A stretch of 64,000 nt of DNA from Manduca sexta (Eukaryota; Arthropoda; Insecta; Lepidoptera; Sphingidae): contig NC_051131.1 in assembly GCF_014839805.1 (NCBI RefSeq), positions 12,078,913-12,142,912 of the forward strand. Direction: 5' to 3'. Positions 1 to 12,346 of this stretch are shown one piece after another. Positions within the stretch are counted from its first letter, which is position 1. Each line of letters opens with the position of its first letter. The position numbers and the translations under genes were made by a program. The notes under the pieces are model-generated. The model was not told where the DNA came from, ran no database searches, and saw only the letters and a program-made list of their open reading frames with translations.

Positions 1-942
1 CAGTTTTGTCCAATCTGCAAGCTATTTGCTTTTTTATCGTTTTGAAATCCAAATATTTTAGTAAATCTTTATAAAGCCATAGTGTTTACAGTTATTATTA
101 TTTCAGGCCATATAATTTAATACATACAAGACATCACAAAAAGCATTACTCAAAAATAAAATACCAACAGCACTTATTTCAATATTCATTGACACAAATT
201 TATCCACATAAAAATATACATTGCAAGTACAATAAGAAGTCCTCAAATATTTTCACACGGTCACAATCAAGACAATACGGTGTGTCATTACGATCACTTG
301 AATGTGACATTAAATGAAGCAGTTAAAATTAATATAGCGCAGTAAGTGTAATCCCGTGGAGAAATATTGATATTTTGTCACATTGTTAATTCATTGATAT
401 GAATTGTTATGAGGACGTTAATACAACACTCGTAAACAATCTTGTTTAATATGACGGCGATGTCAAAGTTTTAATATTTATGAACCACCTGACGAGGTTT
501 AGATGTAAATTTATGTTGTTTATGTTTAAATTTTAAATCTTCGGAAGTTATATATCGTACGGAATGAGAACTAATTTTAGCCTTATAATTAATGAAATAT
601 AAAATCATATTATTTTATATAACAGCTCATTTAGGTAGATGTAATAAATCATAATTATACAGAATCAAGGTCGCCGAAGAATAGATCACCAGTTACATCT
701 CAAGGCTTAACCTACCGCTACGACTGTACAGTTAAGCTTAAATCATCAATTCATAGATAGAAAACATCGTAGTTTTAACATCCAACCGTCAATCAAAACA
801 AACCATTCCGAAGCCATCACAACCCGTTTCACAAACACACGAATCAATACTAACTCGATGCGATCTTTCAAAGAAGCAACACAATAATACGTATTCAATG
901 AGTTAGTGGAATGAATCAACGAAAGTAAAATTCATAGAAGAA
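1..942. other. AT-rich non-coding DNA
   Basis: No frame here looks coding and no repeat family is recognised. The stretch is A+T-rich with scattered TAATTA-like words. It is most likely intron or intergenic DNA. Confidence 0.6.
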
Positions 943-961
943 GCACACACACACACACACC
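943..961. repeat. (CA)n microsatellite
   Basis: An uninterrupted run of CA dinucleotides, about nine to ten units. Unlike the CA runs at 14.3, 30.5 and 47.6 kb it is not attached to recognisable SINE-2 sequence, so it is either independent or all that is left of a SINE tail. Confidence 0.85.
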
Positions 962-1399
962 CGACGAAAGTGACTACACAGATTGCACACACGTGATTTT
1001 TGTTGGTTAATTAGTGTATTAATCGTTCAACTAGTTACGTGGATGGTTATATGCATAATTGAAAAAAAAAATGGATTGTGAAAACGGAAATTCAGTCGAA
1101 ACAACAACGATTATAAAACGAAATCAGTTAAATAATTTATTTCGAATGCCACTTTCATTTTACATATCTTGTCAATCTCATTTGTCCGGAACAATAATGA
1201 GTGAACAAGTAGTTTATCGTGGTAGAGTAAAATAAAAATGTTAATTCTCAATTCGAATACCTCTGCTTATGGTTTCTCATTAAAATTGTTGCATTAACAA
1301 GGACGTTTACCCGTTAACAAAGTTGGATTTCAGTATGACATATAATATGTATACATATACCTGATATATTATCAAACATCGTCCCCCACCGCGCCTGTT

Positions 1400-1545
1400 C
1401 GTATGTTTGGATACGTGAAACTCAAAAAACTACCAAAAGCATTTGAGTGAAATTTGGTATAGAGATAGTTTGACAGTTGACACCCCGGGAAGGATATTGG
1501 CTTTTATTGCGGAAAAACTTTTTCTCGCTGGCTAAACTGGGATGG
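1400..1545 (-). mobile_element. RTE-like LINE 3' remnant
   Basis: On the minus strand this reads as the common lepidopteran RTE-type 3' region. The plus strand shows 'gtgaaatttggtatagagat' followed by 'ccccgggaaggatattggct' and a 'ttgcggaaaaac' block. The same words occur in the copy at 47365-47556 and, in the other orientation, at 17791-17980. No reverse transcriptase frame is present, so this is a short dead 3' fragment. The family assignment rests on recognition of the words, not on a search. Confidence 0.6.
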
Positions 1546-2640
1546 TAAAAACTAGTTTAAAATAAAGTAAACTAGCACCTTATAATGATAAATCTGAATG
1601 ACTTCGAGGACGTGACGCCTTTGATAAAAATGATGAATTACCTCGCAGACACCACGGCAATCTATAAATAAGTAATGATTCAAAGCTTCACAATTAAACA
1701 GACCGTACAAACAAATTTACACCACATGTAACAAATGCCGAACGAATTAGCGGCTCTACGCTTAAGGCAATAAAATTTACAATAACTTAAACTATTTGAA
1801 CGTGTTATGACGTCATTTGATATCAAACGGTGGGGGACACGTGGTGGCGACGTCCCACAGCTCACTACGACTCAAGAATGCACACAGTACTAACAAGTAC
1901 ATTGTTCTTGCTGAGGTGTTGTTTATTTAGTATTCCGAGACTGCGTGATGTGAGGAAATGTTAAGGAACGTTTGCTTCGACGAATGTTGGTTATGGCATT
2001 ATGAAAGCCACGATTTCGTTGTTACATTGATATTTATGAATTCATTGGAATGATTGAATGTGTTTTATCACGAAAATAACGGCGCTCCTGTAGAGTTATA
2101 AGGGCCAATAAAGTTTCATCATTAGTTGACGAGTGAACCCTAATATGTTTGGTCGGAGTTGGTATTGCGGTCAAAATTGGATTATTAAATATTTACTATC
2201 ATTCACACAGTTTATAGTCATTCCTCAACACGATAGTAGGTATTATTTCTATCTCTTATGATTCACAACTAAAATCCACTCGACAGCGTAGTCCAGCTTG
2301 TAAAATACTTTAGCTATTAGCAAATAAAGCTCAGAATGAGATGAAATAGATCCGCCAAATCCCCCATGTTTATAAGAGCTTAGTGTTCGCATCTCCAAAG
2401 ACAAGTGTAATACGTGAAGATTGTCTAGTATAAGGTATGAAGCGAACCAGACTTATCGGCGTCTACCCGTCAGAAATTTGAGATAATAACTTTTATATTA
2501 GCATCAATATGTCAGAATTTTCTATACTATTAGCAAATAGATAGAAAAGGTTTCCTTCAAAGTTTGAAAACCTTATTATTTTTTGTTTTAATAATGAAAT
2601 AGTAAATGCAATTAAATTTTTCGCTTTAGTCATAACTCAA
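1546..2640. other. AT-rich non-coding DNA
   Basis: No convincing coding frame. A minus-strand open frame at 1680-1865 (61 codons) has ordinary composition and is most likely chance. No repeat recognised. Confidence 0.5.
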
Positions 2641-2912
2641 TGACATAGTTTACCAAAATAAAAGTCGCGGTTTCGTTCCACGTTAGATGTGACACAGGAT
2701 TACATATATTTTATTTTTATACTTACCAGCATAATTTTCTTGTTACAGTACATAACACGATAATGTCAAACGAAAAGCGAGCTACTACTATCCTTAAGTT
2801 TACTTATCTTGTATAACATTTGGAACGTAGTTTGGGATTATGCCTGGGCTTCATCCAGATATCTTTATGCCGGTAAAAACCAACAAACAATTCTGCGTAG
2901 ATCGGACCAACA

Positions 2913-3084
2913 ACAGCTAATATTTAAAATGTATAATTGTCAAATGTAGGTAGATATAGTAACTGACTTTCCGGATGACCAACACCCAGTCCGTGACCAC
3001 GAAGGCTGAAAAGTCTTGGAAACGTCGCGTCGTGAGAAAATGATAATATACAAAACCGCAATAAAATAGTTTTATTTTAATGTC
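2913..3084 (+). mobile_element. Inverted-repeat element, copy A (partial)
   Basis: This segment aligns with 31571-31724 plus 32061-32096. Both start at 'cagcta', continue through 'gtataattgt.aaatgtaggt', then a 'gaccaacac..agtcc' block and a 'ccacgaag' block, and end in 'ataaaa..tagttttatttt'. The outer end, read on the minus strand, is 'gacattaaaataaaacta', nearly the same as the left terminus of copy B at 31514. The likely opposite end is a degenerate match ('gacat', 'aaataaaa', 'tcgcggtttc' in the same order) around 2642-2676. No protein is encoded. It is probably a non-autonomous DNA element (MITE), although a LINE 3' end was also considered. Confidence 0.6.
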
Positions 3085-4055
3085 CTACATTCGCGTAAAG
3101 GTAATAAATCATTAAACAATTAGAATATTTAGCGTCAAAGTACGCAAAAAGTGTAATCGTATGCCGAGAGCGACACGCGTGCACATTATTAACCATTTGT
3201 CAAACAGAGCCGAACGGTGCGGAAGTGGGAAGTCTCGGCCGTCTCCGATGCTAATTCGGTTGCTTCGAACGGCTTCCTTAGTGTAACGACGGCCTAATAT
3301 TTACGGATCCTGTGCAAAGAGTGTTGCGGGTTAAGTGCTATATTATAGAAATATTACGAATATTCCATTATTCAATTTTGTTATTGAATAAAAGAAGTTT
3401 TAATTCATGACGTTATTTAATTCAAATTTATTCGTGATAATTAGTAAATACATTTTTATTAAAATACAAAACTCATTCAGTGCCGTCAGACACGATTTAA
3501 GAGTTAAAAGATTTTTTCGTACAATAATAAAATTGTTTTAATACGCAGTGCTTATTCCTTGAAATACATAAATAATAGTAAGTATATATAATTTCATACG
3601 TGACAATACAACCGTAGACATTGATGGACATTGAGGTATATGTCACCAGTTATACGTTAAAGGTTTTAGACAATTTCTATGAGTCAACCACTTTAAGAAG
3701 GTCTGTTGTAATCGCTACAGTCAACCGATTGGTAATTGACCGCCAGAAGAGAAAATTACAGAGAAAAATGTTATTATTCATCTCCGAAGATAAAATTTCT
3801 AAATCGAAAATGATGCAATACTGCAACCAATTTCATTTAAAAGATAAATGAACCAGCTCCACTCTTAAATTACATCAAAATAGAGCCAGGTGTTAGCTAG
3901 CTAAAGAACAGAGCTGCACTGGGGGACAAAAATGACGCATCCTCGTTTTTTATCATTTACAAACGTGATCCTGATTACTTCAGTTGACAGGGTTCTCCTT
4001 GAATGAAACATTTTAAGTTTTGATGATGTCAACGAACTTGTATACCGTTAATACT
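3085..4055. other. Non-coding DNA with one small open frame
   Basis: An ATG-initiated frame at 3624-3851 (75 codons, plus strand) is lysine- and arginine-rich in its second half, but no family is recognised and no splice or promoter context supports it. The rest is AT-rich sequence without recognisable repeats, apart from a moderately GC-rich patch near 3165-3300. Confidence 0.4.
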
Positions 4056-4059
4056 TAAG

Positions 4060-4135
4060 TATAGCTCGGTGATTCAACCGTGAACCAACGCCTTGGAAGT
4101 GCGAGGTCGCGGTTTCAAATCCTGTTGTGTGCCAA
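4060..4135 (+). mobile_element. Degenerate tRNA-like SINE head
   Basis: An A-box-like stretch 'atagctcggtgattc' is followed about 50 bases later by a B-box-like 'cggtttcaaatcc', the spacing of an internal RNA polymerase III promoter. The arms do not fold into a clean tRNA, so this is read as the 5' head of an old tRNA-derived SINE, not a functional tRNA gene. It does not belong to SINE family 1 or 2 of this window. Confidence 0.45.
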
Positions 4136-7100
4136 TCAATTTTTCGAATATTAAACATCATATTTTTGAACGAGAAAAACCGCAGAATATATTTTGTCAC
4201 GTATCGTCAAGGATTTGAAATAAACGCTTGTAATTGTCCAATGCCCTTAAGAAGTAATGCTTGTAATGACATAGTATTAAGAGTTAGCAGTTAGAAATGA
4301 AATTTGCAAGTCAGTGAAGGACTGATTCAGATTGTCAGCACGTAATGACATTGAATAGGACTGAGAACATGAATTTGGTTTTACAGAAATACATCGCTTC
4401 ATTTACTTAAATTTGGATCTAATTTGTTCACGTTTTTTTAATCGTACTATATTAAAATTCTATAAACAAAGGAGTGAGGAATGACCTTTTAGACTCGATA
4501 TTACTCTGTATTTTTTTGCTGTACATCGTAACAGTTCTAGTTTTAGGACTCTAGGATCAGCTGCCAAGCATAAAATTCTTAGTAGACGAAAGATATTTTA
4601 GAAATTAACATTATCATCGATCTGATCAAACAATCAGCTGGGAAACTAGAAAAATGTTTGGACAATCTCAAACATCTGTCTCTGTTAGAAAGTGAAAACA
4701 AGTGCCTATTTAATGCTATTCAGTTTACTGTAATAAGGTAAAATTTACCAATTTCATGGTATTATTGATGGTCCGGGCCCTTTAAATATCATAAAACAAA
4801 ACGTTTAGCACGACTCATACCAGGAAAAGTGAAGCAAATCGTTGTTTTTGTTTGCATAACGAAGATCGATAACAATAAATATTATAGCTATTAACTTGAG
4901 AAGCTTGTATTCGATTTTACGAACAGACTAATAAAATTCTCGTAATTCCTCGTTTAACTTAAATATACAAATGCAGATGAGTTTTTTCGTAGAAAATAAT
5001 ATGCTAATATAAAACAATTAACGTTGAAATGTCGGTCAAACCCGTCCGTATTATATTTAATTAATATGGTAATTTCGTTCCTCATTATGTCTTATGCTTA
5101 AGTATGTTTTTATGTTAAAAGGAAGTGTTCTCTTAGAACCACTTGGCGGAGGCACACTTCGATTATGCAACGTCACGGTGCGTGTAGAAACGAAACAGGT
5201 TGAATTAAATATTCGCGAAGTATCTTAAGTACTTGGCAAATATTTTCGAGTATTGATTTATTGGAAAAGAAAACGCAAATAGTGTTATTTAGCACAGATT
5301 TACGCGTTTTTTTCTGCAATAAACATCATTTACTTAAATCAAATAGAATCTAGATTAATGAGGCAATGAGGAATTAATTTTGTCCATATATTTATGAAAT
5401 TATTAAGATTTTTGAACTAACTGAATTTATAGAGGAAAGTCAGTTGCGACACAGTAAAACACGATATGAAAGTAGCATCTGAACCGAAATCCAGTTCCAT
5501 CAACCTGTAAATCAACAATACCTATCACTCATCTATAACTGAACTTAAAAACACGCATACAGAATAGCGTGACACGATTCAATTGAACGTCTAACAGATG
5601 ACAACAGATGCATATCTGCGACGTGGCGTACCGTGACGATAGTGAAACGTGCCTCGTATCATTCAAGTGCAACGACACGACGTAACACTGGTTGCACAAC
5701 TAGTGTGTGTTTAGAGGCTAATTGCTTGTTAATTTTTTGTTTGCACTCGTCTCGGGCGCTCGATGGACCGTGACTCACGCCTATTACAATTTACACGTCG
5801 AAAGCTTATGATGTAAGTGTTTTGACATTACACATCAGATGATGTATTGTGATAACAAATGGAGTAACTTTTTGTATTACGTTTGCTTTATTTTTTGCAG
5901 GTGTGTAATTAGCGAGCCATTATTTTTTTTTTGTTAGATTCTATTTGGCGGCAGTTCTGAGAATCAGTTGCCAAATGTGTTAACTATATTTTTTTGGTTA
6001 AATCAATGTATGGGACGACTGTAAGCTGGACTACACTGTTGGAAGGAAGAAGCGAACGATAAAATACGAAGAACTACTGACCTATCAAAACATGATCGTG
6101 AAAATATTAACCTTTGAAACAAAGACATCATGGCCACACCAAACTCCCAGATGTTAACGAACCGTGCAAACTTTCGTCCGAAAATTAATCTTATAATATC
6201 AGAAGAGCTAATGAAAGGCTTCCATTATCTAATTAACATTCACGGAAATCTGTTGTGCGTAAATTTTGCCACAGTTCATTGGCCTTACGAAGGCATTCAT
6301 CTTAATTTCGTGTTTTTACGGTAATTTGTACAAATTAGACACTAACTGGTTTAGATTTATGGTTCATATTCACTCACAGGAAACAAATACCTAACTTTTC
6401 CGAGGATTACAATCAAATGCCATTTACGTTATTCATAACAGCACGTAAAACCTCTCTGCGACAAACTTATCGATTTCTCGGCTGCCGAACTATATTTAAC
6501 TCAGCTAGTCACCGACATTATGCGAGCGTTCAACTAGCAAAAAACTCTCAAAGTTGAACGGCACGAAGCCATTCATAATAATCTACACGTATTCAGAGAG
6601 CCTATTCAATATCCCTTTGGAAACTACGTTTGTTACGTAAACACAACTTTTGTGAAGGAGCTATCAGTCCGACCCAGGTCTCAAACTTCGACATTAACTA
6701 TCCATGAAGATATATTACCAAAGTTTGTTAACTTTACAAGAAAAACATCTTCGCTATATTTTCGAAACAGTGAATATATGATGATTTATTCTGAGACTTC
6801 GCCGAAAACAGCAGTAAGTACACTCTATAGAATATGAATCAATGTTGGAGTTGGAACATAGGGTCCGGCTGCATTGCTGCTCGTGATATTTTAAAACATG
6901 GATTAATATCATAGGGAATTATTTCGAAACATTATAACAACTCCTGGCTGGTCAAAGCTCCAATAGTTCCAAGTATAAGAGGTAAAAATATTCATCTAAA
7001 TAAAAGGCGTCATAAAATGAAGTACAAGAAGGCTTTTGACATACTCTACTAGACAAAGAAGGTCGATGCAATCTAAAAAATGCCTAACGACTGCAAAATC

Positions 7101-8749
7101 AATGACAATCAATAAATGCCATCATTATGTCGGGCCACAAAAACGCCTCTTCATACAAATATCAACGATGCTTGCGAAATACAAAACTGACAAAGGTTAG
7201 GTGACAATGAAATCGTGTAACATTTGCTATTTTGAATGTCAAAGGACCGCTGTGTCAAAGGATATGAAGATATCATGAAAATGGTAGCGTTAGCCTATCG
7301 AGACTCAATTTTCGTGATATAAGTTGAGTCTTTTGTACGTAACCTTTGAAAGAGAAAATGTTTAGAAATTATATATAGTCGTAATACCTAATTATTTTTT
7401 GACGATAATCTCTTACGTTTTATTCACGTCTATATATATTGTTTTAAATATCATACGATGTCAGCAACAAATAAAAAAAAGTATTGAGGAAAGTTGATTT
7501 AATGATAAATATAATCATGTAACAAATCGTAATTGACAAAATTACTCATTACTTTTCGTCACATAACCAGTAAATCAAGGACCAATCTCAGTGGCTTTTT
7601 TGTAACAATTCTACACATCACAAACGCATAATGGGCCGGGCAACAGGTTCATCGACCCACACGGCGAGAAAAACGTAAAAAACATATTAAAAAGCAACTT
7701 AACACCTGAATGACCGTCATCAATCATTGAAGGTACGCGAACAAAGAGTTTTTATTCAGTTTAGTTGCATTATACTTTCACTGTCGCGATGATCATAAAT
7801 CATGCGGTTCTGCGCCTGCGCCACCGCACCGTGCCGTGCGTAGAATGGTTTCGCGGTGACACTTGTATGGACTAAAATTAGGCACGACTTCGATGCTTAT
7901 CGTGCAGGTTCGCTATTCAAAGGTTTGACGGTCATTCATTTTAAAATGATGGATATTTTTTTTGCCTTGACTGTAGGAAAGGCGGGTAACTATGTTTATC
8001 CGAATTTTATTCTTATAGTTCTGCAACTAAGATTCCAAATACAATTACATGAAAATAGGACCAACATGCGAAAAATAACTTGCGCATAAAAAACAGCGAT
8101 AACTTCGCAGGAGTGGAACGCCGGTCTTGGCAGAAAGCCGTGTAAATATTATCTGATCTGTTTCAGTAGTGTAATACCTGTGATCTGAATCATCACGGTC
8201 ACAGTTTGTGCTGTAAATACGCAACTACGAAAACAAAACGCGACAAACACGACTCACATTAGGAAATGCTCGAGAGACAGTATGGAGTGTTGGACAAGTG
8301 ATACGAGATAGCGAGTTGTCGTATTGTTAAAGAACAATGTCTTGATTAAGTTCGTTTAATACATGTTTTGGACTAAAGTTAGTTACTTTATTAAAAACGA
8401 GTTAAAAGCTGCGTCCTATTTTGCGTTTATATGCTTAATTTTTATATTTTAAAATACGAACAATACTATATAGAATGTGTTGTTTATTATTGTTTTTTGG
8501 CATTCTACAGTATTCTCTTTAGTTTTCAAAGATACTTTATCATGACAATGGAATGATTTCATTAACAAGGATAACTTTGATAATTTAATTTATGAAATTA
8601 GACCAGCTTGGCGGGATTGGCTTACTCGGGCTAATTGAGTCCCAGATATTTTGTATTTTAAAGATATTTTGTTTAAGAATTTCAAAAATATGATTTCTTA
8701 TTCAATATGAATATCATTAAAAAATATAATTTCCTCTAAATCCTTTTAA
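4136..8749. other. Long AT-rich non-coding stretch
   Basis: No intact gene or recognised repeat. Small ATG or near-ATG frames occur (for example 6130-6324, and 6655-6837, which is crossed by a strong GTAAGT donor-like site at 6812) but none resembles a known protein. There is a short GC-rich patch at about 7805-7850. This could be intron or intergenic DNA. Confidence 0.45.
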
Positions 8750-8756
8750 TTGCGCC

Positions 8757-8981
8757 AAACCCCACTGAGTGGGCCTCATACTTTGAGCTTTAATGTGGGC
8801 AGCATAAATAGCTTTTTGTCCATTCCAGTATCGGAAGAGGCTAAAGGCTTATTAAAAAAATATTTTGATTTTATAAAATAAAATAGTAGGCATGGATAAA
8901 AGTGGACGTACGGAGCGACATAGTCGTGAAATAACGACCAAGCTCCTTATATAAAGATTAAAAAAAAAAAAAAAAGCCCAC
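8757..8981 (+). mobile_element. Short poly(A)-tailed retroposon-like insertion
   Basis: The segment ends in a run of 16 A (8960-8975) preceded by 'ccttatataaagatt', and is flanked by the 8-bp direct repeat 'ttgcgcca' at 8750-8757 and 8982-8989. That is the pattern of an LINE-type target-primed insertion, either 5'-truncated or a small SINE. The interior carries no A or B box I can see and no coding frame. The 8-bp repeat is short, so chance cannot be excluded. Confidence 0.45.
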
Positions 8982-8989
8982 TTGCGCCA

Positions 8990-10784
8990 TAACTTGATAG
9001 ATAAGGTCAAAGTTCCTTTTTTCACATTGTTGACTCACTGACTTACTATTCTTAATAAGACGGGTAGTAATAGCAAGTACCTGTAACAAAAATAGCATTT
9101 CATTAGTGCAATTGCTACAAAAACTTCTAAAGGCTTGTTTTAATTAAATTAGCACTTACGAGTTACGTTGCAACGATTACAGAATAGAAAAAAAATTGTT
9201 AAAAATATCTCATTAACATCATCTCAGGAACCAAAGACTACATGACATAAATGACAAATCCCACACATTGTCATCCATTATTTTACTCTATTACAAAACA
9301 TAATTTCGAACAAATGTATACAAAATATTTTGTATAAAATTCTCGACGTATCAACATGCTACAACCATCACTGATAAAGGTCTGAGGATTGCAAAATACA
9401 CGCCCAATAATATCCTTCACTTTTTCGCCCTATTGCCTCGTTTCTGCCCTAAATATTTCCTAATAGTGTCGTAGTTTTATGAACTACAGTCATAAATTCA
9501 GCACGATTATAATGGATAAACGTTAACTGCAAGCTTATTTCGAAACCGCATTTAAACAACAATTTTCCGCTAATCGAAACGCAAACTTCGTGTGCAATTA
9601 TTGCGAACCCGTGAAATTATTTTACTGTACAGTTCTAAACGGTACATTGAAAATCTAATCAAAAATCTATTTGCATTCTAACAGTGTACATGCATGTCTA
9701 ATTCATGTTTGTATCCGTTTTGTGTACATATATGTTTATTTTACATATTCATATTTAGTGAAATGCACGTAATCTAAGCTCCGTTACCTAACATCCTTTA
9801 TTTGACCAGTAGGATGAATAAGACTCGAAACTCCTTTTATTTTAATGTATTAGGGTGCATTTTTGCCATTTGCATAAAGATTAACAACACAATTACTATT
9901 GTCTTTGTGAAATGAAATTCAACATGTACATAGGATTCCTATATCACAAATCTACTACTAGAATCCGAATACTAATCACTTACCTCACAAATACCCAACT
10001 AAAAACTCGACAAAACCGACCTTGCACAACGTACATTAATTACCATTAATTCTCGCAACAACGGAAGTCACCATCAATCCACCCTCTATATTCGACTTCG
10101 ACGTAAATAGACGCATTGCAACTCGCAAGCGCAAAACGCAAATAGCCGCTGGCCGACCACCAGGTGAGAGATTCACCTGTGCATTTAAAATAAACAGTGT
10201 TTACCACGTTTCGCACTCACAAATGCGTGCACGTGATATTTAATGTCATAGCATTGTTGCAACGTGTAACAAGCGTCGCTTTGTACTGAGACTACACGCC
10301 TACTCAATGCCAAATGGATGAATCCCATCATCCTAGAAACTACAATGTTACAAACGTTAAATCCGATAGACTACGGATAGTAAAATAATGCATATGAGAA
10401 CCTATATTCTTTAAAGTTTCTGAAAACTTAATTCAAGCGTATAGTTGCAAACAATCTTAATTCTGTCCAAATTGATTTAAAGTGCAAGATAATTAACGAA
10501 AAGCTTCATTAAAATACAACTGCAATTATTATTCCAACTGAACAATTCAAACATTTGCAATTCAAATCCGTATCTCGTGATCAAGGCTAACAATTCAGCT
10601 CATCAATAAAATCAAACCAAAATCAAAAGCGGTAGATGATTCAGTGATCTCGAAACATCGTTTACAACACTTGAAGAAACATTACACACAGCAGATACAC
10701 CTGACAAACAATGAATGAATTTGGCGTATTATGATTTACTTTAATGCACCGAACGTTGTATAAATATCGGTGAATAAATAATAA
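8990..10784. other. AT-rich non-coding DNA
   Basis: No coding frame or repeat family recognised. It contains a perfect palindrome at 9317-9336. The rest is ordinary AT-rich sequence with a slightly GC-richer patch around 10130-10180. Confidence 0.5.
9317..9336. repeat. 20-bp perfect palindrome
   Basis: The sequence 'tatacaaaatattttgtata' equals its own reverse complement with no spacer. It could be a dimeric protein site or a chance AT-rich palindrome; nothing nearby decides this. Confidence 0.8.
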
Positions 10785-12080
10785 ATCGAAGGTTCACGTT
10801 GTGTACACATCGTCGGAGTCGCTACAACAAAGGATAAAGAGAATAAACACGTTGAAAATAAGGAAAAACATCAAAAACTGATGCCGGCGGCACTAGTACA
10901 AAAAGTTGCGTTTCATAACAAAGTTATTGTGTTGTCGATATCGCGATCGTTATTCAACGAGTGACTCATACGAATTCCAACACATCAGATTAAAAATTGG
11001 TACAGAGAAATTAAAAGTTGTGATTGTGCCAAAAGATTTGAATGACGATATAAGCAATAAGGTCAGATTGAATAACGCATTTCCAGATCAGGTTATGAAA
11101 GCGTGGTAATAATTCATGTAATGAGCCAAAATACTGATGAAACGTATTATAAAACGTCTAAGTTACCTCTTACTGAGTGACTAAGTTCCAAGACAATCGC
11201 ACGCTATCGATGGACTGCTGAATATTGAAGACATTGAAACTTACCTAGTCTCTGGCAACCTTGTTTCTTCAACCAACAATGAAATTATCCAAGAAGAAAA
11301 AAAAATTAAAACCCTAATCTGAAAAACACCCGCCAAAACAGATTCAATGGTTTTCCAAGATTATGAAACGGTGTTATTTTTAGCTGGATCGGGTGCATCG
11401 TCCGTAAATGAGGTCGACTTTGACCCAGAAACTGTTTATATCCTAGTCGTCATTAGGCACGTCTGTGATATTAACATTTTCCTTCCCTGTTTAAACGACA
11501 AATATAATAGCTATAAAATGCATGATATTATAGAAATATGCAGAAACTTCTAATGAAGCCAGGTCTAAGAATTCTTGCTTAGATGATAATCCTAAGCCCA
11601 AAAGTGGAATTAAAACCGGATGAAGATGACATTTCGATAAACATCACAACTAACATTGAACAAATGTATAACAAATAAGGTAAAATGAAATAATCCAAGA
11701 GAGAGACTGCTAAATTGTCGCGTTCAGCCGACTGAAACGTAAAATAATGAAATTCCACAGCAAACAATGTGATATAATCTCTCTTATTATAGCATCACTC
11801 AACTTCAGAGTAGATAGTCGCTTTTAATTTTTAAACAATTGAAGATCCACTTACGAGATAACTTAAATAATAGACATCATTACGGCCGACGAAAAAACGA
11901 ATGAAGTAATTGTTGAAAAAGTTATGCTCTGTTAAGTATTTAAAACTTTTTGTCACTGATCCAGCGGACACGACGAAAATCGTGTTAAAAATAAATAAGC
12001 CGTTAGTAGACTACGGCTCTTTAACAGGAGAGCCTAATCTGTCTAAAAAGTTCATACTTCTTTTATTGAATATATTTCAA
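10785..12080 (+). pseudogene. Possible decayed protein-coding gene, unidentified
   Basis: Several plus-strand frames follow one another with frame changes: 10785-10961 (59 codons), 10906-11109, a frame ending at 11177, 11185-11550 (one TGA at 11320-11322), 11583-11675 and 11910-12080 (57 codons). The translations are rich in charged residues and look more protein-like than the surrounding DNA, for example a stretch with VTDPADTTKIVLKINK. Frame shifts and stops rule out an intact gene in a single exon. I see no clear introns and recognise no family. It may be an old gene copy, a degraded mobile element or viral insertion, or chance in AT-rich DNA. Confidence 0.25.
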
Positions 12081-12208
12081 TGAAATAATATTTTTTAGTC
12101 AGGACAATGTAAACAAATATGCTGATTAGCTGCTACGTGTTTATTTACATATTGCATTCGACTTACGTAATTCTATAAAAATCACGTTAACAAACGCTAA
12201 GTAAGGTG

Positions 12209-12346
12209 ATGTCCAAAAAAGAAGAGGAACGGAGGGTCGAAAGTCATCACAGACAAAAAAAATTGTCCAATTTGGCTTTGGGTACCGATCCCATAGATAG
12301 TGTAGATTCTAATTCGCAAGCAAGTAATGAGGTTTATGCGGTGTAA
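12209..12346 (+). CDS. Small open frame of 45 codons, unknown
   Basis: It starts at an ATG after 'aaggtg' and ends at TAA 12344-12346. The product would begin MSKKEEERRVESHH and end NSQASNEVYAV: a basic, charged N-terminus and a polar serine/asparagine-rich C-terminus, with no membrane segment or signal peptide. The frame is open upstream only to 12191. It lies just after the decayed frames at 10785-12080 and could be a remnant of the same gene, or an isolated exon. No domain is recognised, and a frame this short is easily produced by chance. Confidence 0.2.
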   Translation: MSKKEEERRVESHHRQKKLSNLALGTDPIDSVDSNSQASNEVYAV

